64,000 nt of DNA from Trogon surrucura. Lineage: Eukaryota; Chordata; Aves; Trogoniformes; Trogonidae. The stretch lies in the NCBI GenBank assembly GCA_020746105.1, contig CM036619.1:54978635-55042634 (forward strand). Reading direction: 5' to 3'. Below are positions 1 through 9,107 of this stretch, piece after piece. The notes beneath the pieces are model-generated. The model worked only from the letters and a program-made list of their open reading frames with translations. It was not told the origin of the DNA and did no database searches. Within the stretch, counting starts at the first letter, position 1. The number at the start of each line of letters is the position of its first letter. The position numbers were made by a program, and so were the translations under genes.

Positions 1-1027
1 AGAGGATTTCATCACACTTTCTCCCGATTGCCTATCTAGCAGCCTCTAGTCACCTCCCAGTGACCCTCTGCTCTTCTGTTCTGGCAATGTTTAGTGTTCA
101 GCATGAGAGACAAAGGAGGATTGTCCTTTCAAAATGTACATACATCAGCACTTCCTGAAAGAGAAATACAGCAGGAAACACTGATTCCAAATTGCTGTTT
201 AAAGTGCTGGCCTTCTTCTGAAATGCAGACAAAACAGAAATAAAACAGAAGCTTAAAAGCAGTGATTTTTGTTCAGGCAGAGAAAGGACTCCCTTTTGGC
301 ACATTTTCTAAGGCATTAACTGTACCCAAAGAGCAGTTGAAATGGGGTGAGAAGAAAATGGTACTCCCAATGTAAACAACTAGGCATTGGTAAAGCAATA
401 ACCACTCATTTAGATACTGGTAGCCACTGAACTGGAATTCTGGAGGTAAAAACTGCTTCTCATTCTTGGTGACAAATCTGATGGACTAAACCTGAAAATA
501 AAAGGTCCAAAATCTCCATGCAAATCTTGCCAAGTCTAAAGAATTCTACTAAATGTATGTCAGCTGGAGGCTGATACATGACCTGCTGCACATACACTGC
601 ACGGAATGATGCCAGCCTCTTATGCCAGGGCCTCAGCAGAGGATGCTGAGGTTTTGTGGCTGAAAAGTGGGTCTGGATCTGCTCCACTGGTGTGGGGAGA
701 ATGATTACTGCAGATTAGATGGGCGGTACTGGGGTATTATGTAAAATGCATTTGCTTGTTGGGTTTTTTTCTCCTACCTAGCTATCAGTAATCAGAGACC
801 AGAACCTGTATGGGACAGTTTCTGGACTAAGATCATTTGATGTATTAAATAGATCTGAATATGTACACTGAAGCCGAGTGAGCTGTGCTGGTTGAAAACC
901 TCTTTTAATGTAGAATGAGACTCAGAAATCTTTGGGATACCTGAAGTAAGTGAGACAAGGCAGGATGGCTCCTGTATTTGTCTGATGTTCATATCTGAAG
1001 TCTTTTAAAAAACACATACTCGGGATA
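1..1027. other. Unique noncoding DNA, nothing recognised
   Basis: This stretch holds only short chance open frames on the minus strand (up to 75 codons), none with a recognisable domain. I see no splice-bounded exon, CpG-rich promoter, RNA gene or repeat in it. Confidence 0.5.
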
Positions 1028-1300
1028 TAGAATCAGAGAATATTTTTGGCTGGAAGAGATCTTCAAGATCATTGAGTCCAAGCTTTTCCTAGCCTTATCA
1101 ACACCGCTAAACCATGTCTCTCAACGCAACATCCACCCCTCTCTTAAACATCTCCAGGGATGGTGACTCAACCACCTCCCTGGGCAGCCTGTTCCAATGC
1201 CTGACAACCCTCTCAGTAAATAAATTCTTTCTAATATCCAACCTGAACCTCCCCTGGTGCAACTTAAGGCCATTTCCCCTTGTCCTATGTTTCTATATCC
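1028..1300 (-). mobile_element. CR1 LINE 3' end, older subfamily
   Basis: Read on the minus strand this is the last part of CR1 ORF2 plus the 3' UTR. On the plus strand it starts with a decayed tail (atagaatcagagaat), then the reversed 3' UTR 'ctggaagagatcttcaagatcattgagtcc'-like block, then the reversed end of ORF2, including 'ctgggcagcctgttccaatgc', which encodes the conserved tryptophan/asparagine/arginine segment near the C-terminus. The copy stops near 'cccttgtcctatg' at about 1290-1300, so it is 5' truncated to roughly 270 bp. Its extra block with 'accatgtctctcaa' resembles the chicken-type CR1 3' end and separates it from the other copies in this window. The antisense open frame at 1114-1377 is a shadow of it and not a gene. 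Confidence 0.85.
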
Positions 1301-2739
1301 AACATTGCTGTTTCTTCAAAATGGTTAGCAAGGAAGTAATATTATTCAACTCACAAACAAAGAGAGAAGTAAATTAACATCACCTTTAGAAGATTCTTAA
1401 CCAAGATTATCCACATATATTCATTCTGCTTGCTCTTGCAGGGAAAGGTGCTAGATCATTGCACTTTAGGTTAAAATTGAATCACCCACCTGCCGTGCTG
1501 TTCCTTAGGCATGGTTTTATTACCCTCCAGGAGTGATAATAGATGTAGATGATACCCCAAACTTTCTCTGAGTTTAGTGCCAAGATTTTATGCATTAAAA
1601 ATAAGAGATATATCTTATCTTTACTAAGAAAAGCTTTGTTGAGGATATAACATGATGTCCAATTCTAGCAGAGATGTATCCAGGGCTGCCATTTGCTACA
1701 GTAGGCCCATGCTTTTCTGACTGTAGTCCAACGCCAGTTAAATCTAGCATACAGAAAACAAAGGTGAAGTGTCCAAAACAATCAAGAGAACATGAAGAAG
1801 AAGAGAAGGAAGTTCATGCCTCATTCATATGTCAGTAAGGATCTAGCCACTAGCAAAGGGCTTAAAAGAAAGAGCAGAATAAGCAGTCTAGAAAAAGATA
1901 GTGATTGCATGAAAACAAGTGTTAACACTTCAGTCTTCCCTTTTGCTTAGAGTAACCACCTGATCTCACAGCACTGGCATGAGCAAAGGATGACTTTTTA
2001 GTGGTGCTATTTTTAACTTACCAGTGAGCCACTTTTCAGACAGACACTCGTATATGCAGAAAGGATGGACTTGAAAAGTAAACTGTTTCCAGAGAAGGCC
2101 AAAAAGTAGAGATGCAACTGCTCATGCTGTAGTGCCAAGCATCTGACCAGGTCAGAGAACGGTACCCTGGATGGTGTTGGATGCAACCTGAGGCACATGT
2201 GCTGGATGTGCATCATCAGAACCACCTTCTTTTCTCGCATAGTGCAGCATAATCAACAACAGGACACTCATTAAAGGATGGGAAGGCAGCAACAGGTGGT
2301 TCTCTGTGAAAGCTAAGGGCAGAGCATAAGAAAAAAAAGGGGGCTATATTGTTCACACCACGCACAGGATACTTCATTTTCTACCTGTGACTGCTTAGAT
2401 CACTGCAGGCTATTTTCTGAGGTCTTTACAGTTTGTTGTGGTGTTGTGTAGGATTTGTCTGGTGTTTGCCTATCTATGCAGTGCTTACCTGATTTCTTTT
2501 TAAACTCATGTACATTTTTTCACAGCTACAGTAGCAAGGAGTTTGCATGTGTACTACTCACTTACATGAAGAACCATGTCCTTTTGCTGGTTTTGAACCC
2601 AGCTTTTGCTTTTTTGTCCTTAGTTTTTATATTGTAAGAGGCAAATTGGTCCCTGCCTACCTTCTTTATGTTGCTAGGGATTTTGTGGACCTTTACTATA
2701 TGCCCCTAAGACACTTCTTTTATGGAATAAAGAGTCACA
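1301..2739. other. Unique AT-rich DNA
   Basis: I see no gene or clear repeat here. Open frames do not exceed 75 codons. The right-hand end grades into the old LINE relic that follows, and its exact border cannot be set by eye. Confidence 0.4.
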
Positions 2740-3640
2740 ACCAACTCAGTTATGCATCTTATTGAAGCTCTTCTTACTTTCGATTTTCTTTGTTAGTCTT
2801 CTATAAGCCTTACATGTCCTTTAACAGATGAGCAGAGCAGAACTGAACATGATATTCAAGGCATGCGCAAAACATGGATTTATGCTGCAGCGTGATGTTT
2901 TCTATTTTGTTCTCTATTCTCTTACTGATCATTCCTAACATTTATTTTGCTCTTTTGACTGCTATAGAACACTAACCTAAGGTTTTTTATGGACCTATAT
3001 GTCATAACATGAAGATCCTGCTCCCTAGTCAGTGGTAACAGTCAGTAGAGAGCTCACAATTTTTCGTGTGGAGTTAAGATTAATTTTTCCTGTGTGCATC
3101 ACTTTACATTTATCTACACTGAATTTAATCTACTAATATATTGTCCAATCACTTGGCCCCTTAAGATAAAAAAAAAATGCATCATGGTAGTTCTTGTTCT
3201 TAGTGCCTTGGATAGCTGTGTATCATCTGCAAATTTTGTTATCTCCCTGCTCATCCTCTTCTCAAGGTGATAAAATTTGAATATCTTAAACAGCACAAGT
3301 TCCAGCACAAATCCATGCAGAATGACTAGTGACTACCCTGAGAAGTGACCACTGCTTCTATCTTTTGAGTTTTTTATGCAGTTTAATTTTCTATGCATGT
3401 TTAATTTCTTTGTCTTTGAGGAAAGATTTTTTAAGAAACCTCTTGGAAATCCAAGTATATCAACTAGATCACCTTCACCTACATACTTGTTGGCCCCCTT
3501 CTTGCACCTTAAAGGACTGATGTTGACTGTTCTCAAATCTAACAGGACTCTGATGAATCCTGTTCCCTCCTAACACGTGGCTGATGCCATGCTTCTGGAA
3601 GTGACTCATTTTTGACAGGCAATTATTTTAGCCAAGCTCT
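2740..3640 (-). mobile_element. Ancient CR1/L3-type LINE fragment (amniote-wide)
   Basis: This block is a decayed, minus-strand piece of an old non-LTR retrotransposon. Plus-strand landmarks in order are 'cagagcagaactgaacatga' (2832), 'cattcctaacatttatttt' (2931), 'catcactttacatttatct' (3097), 'tatcatctgcaaattttgtt' (3221), and 'cttggaaatccaagtatatc' (3442). The order and spacing match the reversed RT region of CR1/L3-type elements common in turtle and crocodilian genomes. On the minus strand 3220-3234 encodes FADDT, the catalytic aspartate pair of reverse transcriptase, within a 64-codon open remnant (3114-3308). Elsewhere the frame is destroyed. It is much more diverged than the other CR1 copies here. 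The borders are uncertain by about 50-100 bases. Confidence 0.75.
3220..3234 (-). pseudogene. RT motif C (FADDT) remnant of the old LINE
   Basis: The five codons read Phe-Ala-Asp-Asp-Thr on the minus strand. This is the metal-binding motif C of non-LTR reverse transcriptases. It lies in a short open remnant (3114-3308), and flanking motifs are recognisable only at the nucleotide level. Confidence 0.7.
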
Positions 3641-3826
3641 CATTTCCAGGCCTCTACAATAGCTCAAGAATAAGCATTCATCAGTTCCTGGAAGCTGGCC
3701 ATGGCAATCTCATGTAGATAGTAGTCATGTGAATTTCACAAATAAACACATCTGTTGTGATGGTCTGTGAGGTGTAGTCCAGCTGATTTGCCCTGATGAG
3801 CATCCACAATATCCAGAGTATTTTGA

Positions 3827-3846
3827 GTGTGTGTGTGTGTGTGTGT
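3827..3846. repeat. (GT)10 microsatellite
   Basis: Ten uninterrupted GT units lie between the old LINE relic and the large CR1. It is an ordinary dinucleotide repeat and likely polymorphic. Confidence 0.95.
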
Positions 3847-4028
3847 CTTCAGGAAGTGCAAATGGTCCCAGAGGCAGGTTCTCCATTCCCAAAGTTGTGA
3901 TACACACTTGTACACTGCAGAGGATCTGGGAATTTTATAATTTTTAAGGAGGCCTCATCAATGGCCTCACAAATCCTTGGTTTACTTAATGTACAAAGTG
4001 TCAGCCACACTAGCAGAGTATTCATCAC
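3847..4028. other. Sequence just upstream of the large CR1
   Basis: No feature is recognised here. The 5' limit of the CR1 may lie inside this interval, since ORF1-like similarity becomes convincing only from about 4095. Confidence 0.4.
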
Positions 4029-4409
4029 ATGAAGCTCTGGAATATACCTCCCAGCACAAGCAGCACCCTGTTTGCCCCACAGAATATCAGCTTCCACAGA
4101 GTGAAGGCACATGCCTTCAAAAGGGACTTTAGGGCACTAGGACGAATGCTTGCAGGATCAGGTGCACAGGTTGTGTTTGCTTCTATTCCTTCAATTACGA
4201 GGAAAAATAGTGGAAGGTTTGACAAAGTGCAGCAGATTAATACTTGGCTAAAGGGGTGGTGCCAATGGTCTAGCTTTGAGTTTTTTAACCATGGGAAGAT
4301 CTACAAGGCACCTGGTCTACTAAGACCAGATGGGGTTCAAATGACACAAAGGGGAAAAAGGATCCTTGGTCATGAGCTGGCGGGACTCATAGAGCGTTCT
4401 TTAAACTAG
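4029..4409 (+). pseudogene. CR1 ORF1 C-terminal esterase-like domain, 5' truncated
   Basis: The 126-codon frame matches the C-terminal part of CR1 ORF1, the SGNH-hydrolase (esterase-like) domain thought to help the element's RNP. Visible landmarks are 'GAQVVFASIP' in the middle, 'INTWLKGWC', and the C-terminal 'GLLRPDGVQMTQRGKR'. In this family the last block normally carries the Asp-x-x-His pair of the active site. Here residue 101 is Asp but residue 104 is Gln, so the catalytic histidine is lost. The N-terminal part of ORF1, including the nucleophile region, is absent. The ATG at 4029 is probably not an original start, because similarity to CR1 begins around residue 22. The frame ends with TAG at 4407-4409, two bases before the ORF2 ATG. 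Confidence 0.75.
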
Positions 4410-4411
4410 AT

Positions 4412-6908
4412 ATGAAGGGGGAATGGGTGGTAGCCGAATCAAATGAAAATGACCCTGGGATACACATAGTGACATCAGAAGCAGAGTCACTAGCACAGAT
4501 GAAGTACAATTGTACTTTACTGGGGGCTGCAGGCGCCTCATCAGGGGCCAAACTCAAATACCTTTATATGAATGCCCGCAGCTTGGCCAATAAACAAGAG
4601 GAGCTGGAGATGCTCGTGAGTCTGCAGTGCTATGACCTGATCGGCATCACAGAGACATGGTGGAATGACTCCTGCAGCTGGTGTGTTGGACTAGAAGGGT
4701 ATAAACTGTTCAGGAAGGACAGGCTGGGGAAACGAGGAGGGGGTGTTGCCCTCTATGTCAATGAGCAGCTAGAATGCATGGAGCTCCACCTGGCAAGTGA
4801 TGACGAAAGAACTGAGTGCCTGTGGACCGGGGTCAAAGGAAGGGTAGGAGACTTTACAGTGAGGGTGTGCTACAGACCACTCGATCAGGAGGACCAAGTG
4901 GACGAGGCCCTTCATAAGCAGATAGATGTTGCTGCTCGTTCACAAGCCCTGGGGGAAGAAGCTAAGAGGGGGAAGCTCAGCAAACTTGAAACCTTTGATT
5001 TCAGGAGAGCTTTCACCTCTTTAGAAACCCCCTTGCTAGTGTGCTACGGGATAAAGCCCTGGAGGGACTGGGAGCTCAAGAAAGCTGGACAACTTTCAAG
5101 GATCATCTCCTCCAAGCTCAAAGGCATTACATCCGTAAAAGGAAGAAAACAGGCAAAAACACCAGGAGACCTATATGGATAAACAGAGAACTCCTGGCTA
5201 AAATAAAATACAAAAGGGGAACTCACAAAGTGTGGAAGCAAGGACTGGTAACCTGGGATGATTACAAGGAAATTGCTCGTGCAGTCAGAGACCAGGTTAG
5301 AAAAGCTAAGGCCCTAACAGAGTCAAATCTGGCCAACAATATTAGAAATAACAAGAAAGGATTTTACATGTATGTAAGAGAAAAAAGAAAAATAAGAGAG
5401 AATGTGGGGCCTCTCTGGAACGATATGGGTGACCTGGTAACCGAGGATGTGGAGAAGGCTGAAGTATTCAACAACTTCTTTGCCTCAGTCTTCACTGGCA
5501 ACTGTTCGAACTACCCCACCCATATCACAGAGGGTGTTGGCTGGGTCTGGGAGAATGAAGAACCACCCAGGGTAGGAGCAGATCAGGTCCGGGAACACCT
5601 AGAGAACCTGAAAGTGCACAAGTCCATGGGACCTGATGAGATACATCCACGGGTGCTGAAGGAACTGTCAGCTGAAGTTGCTGGGCCACTAGCCATCATA
5701 TTTGAGAGGTCCTGGCAGTCTGGTGAGGTTTGCACAGATTGGGAAAGGGGGAACATAACCCCCATCTTTAAAAAGGGAAACAAAGACAACCTGGGAAACT
5801 ACAGACCAGCCAGCCTCACCTCTGTACCAGGTAAAATCATGGAACAGATTCTCCTGGTAGCTGTACTAAGGCACATAAAAAATAATCAAGTGGTTGGTGA
5901 CAGCCAACATGGCTTCACCAGGGGCAAGTTGTGCCTGACTAATTTAGTGGCCTAAAGCTACAACGCTGGTTGACACAGGAAAAGCAACGGATGTCATTTT
6001 CCTGGACTTGTGCAAGGTGTTTTACACTGTCCCACATTCTTGTCTCTAAAATAGAGAGCCACGGATTTGACAAATGGACCACTTGGTAGATAAAGAACTG
6101 ACTGGATTGTCGCACTCAAAGAGTTGTGGTCAATGGCTCAATGTCCACATGGAGACCAGTGACAAGCGGTTTTCCTCAGGGGTCTGTTCTGGGTCCAGTG
6201 CTGTTCCACATCTTTGTCAGCGACATGGACGATGGCATTGAGTGCACCCTCAGCAAGTTTGCTGACGACACCAAGCTATGTGGTGCCGTGGACTCACGTG
6301 AGGGAAGAGATGCCATCCAGAGGGACCTTGATAGGCTTGAGAATTGGGCCAGTGCAAACCGTATGAACTTCAACAAGTCAAAATGCAAGATCCTTCACCT
6401 GGGTTGGGCCAATCCTAGGCACAAATATAAACTGGGCACAGAGTGGATTGAGAGTAGCCCTGAAGAGTAGGATTTGGGGGTGTTGATAGACGAGAAGCTC
6501 AACATGAGTGGTGTCTCCACCATAAGAGGGATATAGATCTATTGGAGGAGGGCCACAAAGATGATCCAGGGACTGGAGCACCTCTGCTACGAGAACAGGC
6601 TGCGGGAGCTGGGATTGTTCAGTCTTGAAAAGAGAAGACTTCGGGGGGACCTAATAGCTGCCTTCCAATACCTGAAGGGATCCTACAGGAAGGTTGGGGA
6701 GGGACTTTTTACAAGAGCGTCCACTGATAGGACAAGGGGAAATGGGTTTAAGTTGAAGGACAATAGATTTAGATTCTGTTTTAGGAAGAAATTCTTCAGT
6801 ACGAGGGTGGCAAGACTTTGGAATAAATTGCCCGGAGAGGTTGTGGCTGCCCCCTCCCTGGAAGTGTTCAAGGCCAAGATGGACAGAGCCTTGAGTAGCC
6901 TGATCTAG
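4412..6908 (+). pseudogene. CR1 ORF2 (endonuclease / reverse transcriptase), broken
   Basis: ORF2 of LINEs nicks target DNA and reverse-transcribes the element RNA. The first frame (4412-5182) begins with an APE-type endonuclease: Asn54 in 'MNARSLANK' and Glu81 in 'ITETWWND' fit the metal-binding residues, followed by a Gly-rich 'KRGGGVALYVN' block and 'CYRP'. At about residue 181 it jumps to the linker before RT, so the later catalytic Asp/Asn and Ser-Asp-His motifs are missing. A second frame (from about 5041, no ATG) carries the linker and RT motifs '[13 protein letters not shown]' and 'QHGFTRGK', and stops at 5953. A stretch with several stops follows, in which motif A survives as 'FLDLCKVFYTV', its second Asp changed to Tyr. 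The next frame (6126-6470) has '[10 protein letters not shown]' and FADD (residues 45-48) and ends at a TAG where CR1 has Lys. The last frame (6561-6908) is the C-terminal domain. Confidence 0.85.
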
Positions 6909-6995
6909 TAGAGAACCATCCCTGCCCATGACAGGGAGGTTGGATTAGATGATCTCTAAGTTCCCTTCCAACCTAGGCCATTCTATGATTCTATG

Positions 6996-9022
6996 CCCCC
7001 ATGCATCTTTGCAGCAGCAAATTGCCAGCTATTAGCACGATGCCCGAGTAGTCTGCATCAGTTCTCAATTTCTACAGTAACCACTGCGTGTTCTTTCAGG
7101 ACAAGTGAAATGTCACTGGGGCTCCTGATGAGATTGTTTTCATGCTAGCACAGGAAACATCATGAGGATTAGCACACTTCAGTCTCTGTGGGAAGCTCGT
7201 CCAGCTCCACTAAGGAGCAAGCAGCACTGTGATATTCCAGGGTTGAGACTCTGTCATTAACAAGGGAAGACCACATGCTCCCATTTGAAGATACACTGAC
7301 ATGTTATGTGGAGCCATAAGGCACAAATCAGCTGTGCTCCTGTGTGGTTTAAGGGGTATGGTGTCCTCTCTCTTACACCTTCCAAACATATCAGATTTAA
7401 TCTTGGGCTGTCTTTTTCACTACTAGAAGTCTGAAAAACAAGAGTAAATATTTACAAATAAAGTATGCTTCCTTATTGTGGATGATGCATGTTAATCAGA
7501 CTCAAATATTTTCAGGTACACATAGCAGAGTGAGGGCATAGACACATGCTGACCACAGAGAGCTGATGGGTCATTGAAAAAAAATCAGAAGAGAAGCAAG
7601 CAAGACTCTGAGGCTAAATAAATAAATAAAAGGCTCACAGGTGCTGGTATACAAACATATTTGCTAAACCTGAAAAAGGTCTACCACATGTGTGTGGGCA
7701 GCTTCCTTTTGGGGTGGAAATGTCTGTTGTGAAGAAGAGGTGTGGAGTAAGAAGGGGTGCTGAGACCTGCCTGAGGGGTGTGTTGCAGGAAGTGGGTCAT
7801 GTGGATATGATATGATGCTGCTTCAGAATGGGCTCTCCTAGGTAAGCCATTTGGACTAGGTATAGAGATAGGCAGTGATTTCCTTTGTGTGATTACACTT
7901 AGACCCATTGCTTGTAGCTGTGCCTGTTGCATTGCTCTTAGGACGCCTCAGGGATAGCTTGAAGGGCTGAGCTCCTCAGGGAGCTACCTCTGATGTCAAA
8001 AACTTTACTCAAAGTTAATAAAAGATTTAAAAGATCTTTTTTTTCTAAGAAGATGCATCTCTTCATTACTATTGGTCTGTTCAATGTAATCCGAATATGC
8101 CTGTTGTGTGCAAATATTCCAGGCTGAATCTCAGTCTTCAGTGAAAAACATTTACATGGTTTCATATTTGGAGATGTCAAAACTTTCCATCTAATTTCCA
8201 GGTTGGACATTTCTTGCATGTAGCAGAAATAACAATCACAATGAAAGAGGGGAATTAAGAAACCATAAGAATATGTGCTTTGTTTATGAAGTATGAAAGG
8301 AAATAAAATAAAAGCCTTCACACTTTTCTAAGCACACACAAATCTCGCTTCAATTAGTTTTAAAGCACTGAGTTATCCTGTCTTTTACAGTGTGTAAGTG
8401 AAAACTCCTCACAGTCCAGATGGAAAAACATCTGAGCATTGCTCAGTTTTGCTGATAAAAACATTAAGAACATATTTATGAATACTACTTTTACTACTCA
8501 ACAAGCTGAAGATTTTCTCACAAACATATGAAATCATTTTCTGGTAGATCTTCTGCTATAACTTTTCACAATGATGCATTGAATCTTAAAAGTGTTCGTC
8601 AAAGAACACAAACATCTACATTTGTGGGCCTAAATTGTTCTTGGCTCATGATATTCAGAATCTCTTAAAAGTATAAAATTTTTGCTTAGTTAATATAGGT
8701 AACACAACTTGAAGGATAAAATGTGATTTATTCCTGAGGCTCAGATGACTACCAAAACATATACAAAAAGACAGGCAAATTCAAGTCTGTTATTCACTGA
8801 TGCTTTTTTATATAAGACTAACTTAAGGTTTTTTTTCATGCTGGATGGGTTTGAACGTGTCTTGTTTCACCATTCCACTGGACCTGTGTTCTGGGCCACA
8901 GCTATTCCCAGCTCGTATGTACCTTATAGTATATTACAAAAATCCTTCTGAAAGATATCAGCTGGAATTCGTTTCCTAAATGTAGGTGATCTGAATAATA
9001 AACACACTTACGTGTCTGTAGT
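6996..9022. other. Unique AT-rich DNA
   Basis: Nothing coding is recognised. The longest open frame is 127 codons on the minus strand (7938-8321), has no known domain and looks like chance. A short AAAT run lies at 7613-7630. The part around 8060-8160 is relatively information-rich and could be conserved noncoding DNA, but this cannot be judged from one sequence. Confidence 0.4.
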
Positions 9023-9107
9023 CCTAATACAGATCTTGTAATATAGACAATCTAATTTCAGAAAAATCCCAATACAAATCTAGTAATATACACAATATAA
9101 TTACAGA
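9023..9107 (+). repeat. Imperfect 45-bp tandem duplication
   Basis: Two adjacent units start at 9023 ('cctaatacagatcttgtaat') and 9068 ('cccaatacaaatctagtaat'). They share the order taatacA-atct-gtaatata-acaat-taatt-caga with a handful of substitutions. This is a local duplication and not part of a known repeat. Confidence 0.85.

Larger units (their letters stand above)
4029..6995 (+). mobile_element. Large CR1 LINE with ORF1 end, ORF2 and 3' UTR
   Basis: This is the longest CR1 in the window, about 3 kb of a full element of roughly 4.5 kb. In order it has the C-terminal part of ORF1, the ORF1/ORF2 junction (4407-4414), an ORF2 with an N-terminal endonuclease part, RT and C-terminal domain, a short 3' UTR ('ggttggattagatgatctc'), and a tail of two octamers ending at 6995. 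It is damaged in several places. An internal deletion near 4952 removes about half of the endonuclease, and a frame change follows between about 5010 and 5045. A stop at 5953 and a poor stretch to 6125 follow, then a stop at 6468 and a second deletion near 6508-6545. It therefore cannot move. CR1 copies usually lack target-site duplications and none is evident here. Confidence 0.9.

Noticed and set aside
1114..1377. Open frame of 87 codons on the plus strand
   Set aside because: It is the antisense shadow of a minus-strand CR1 3' end and runs on into unrelated DNA.
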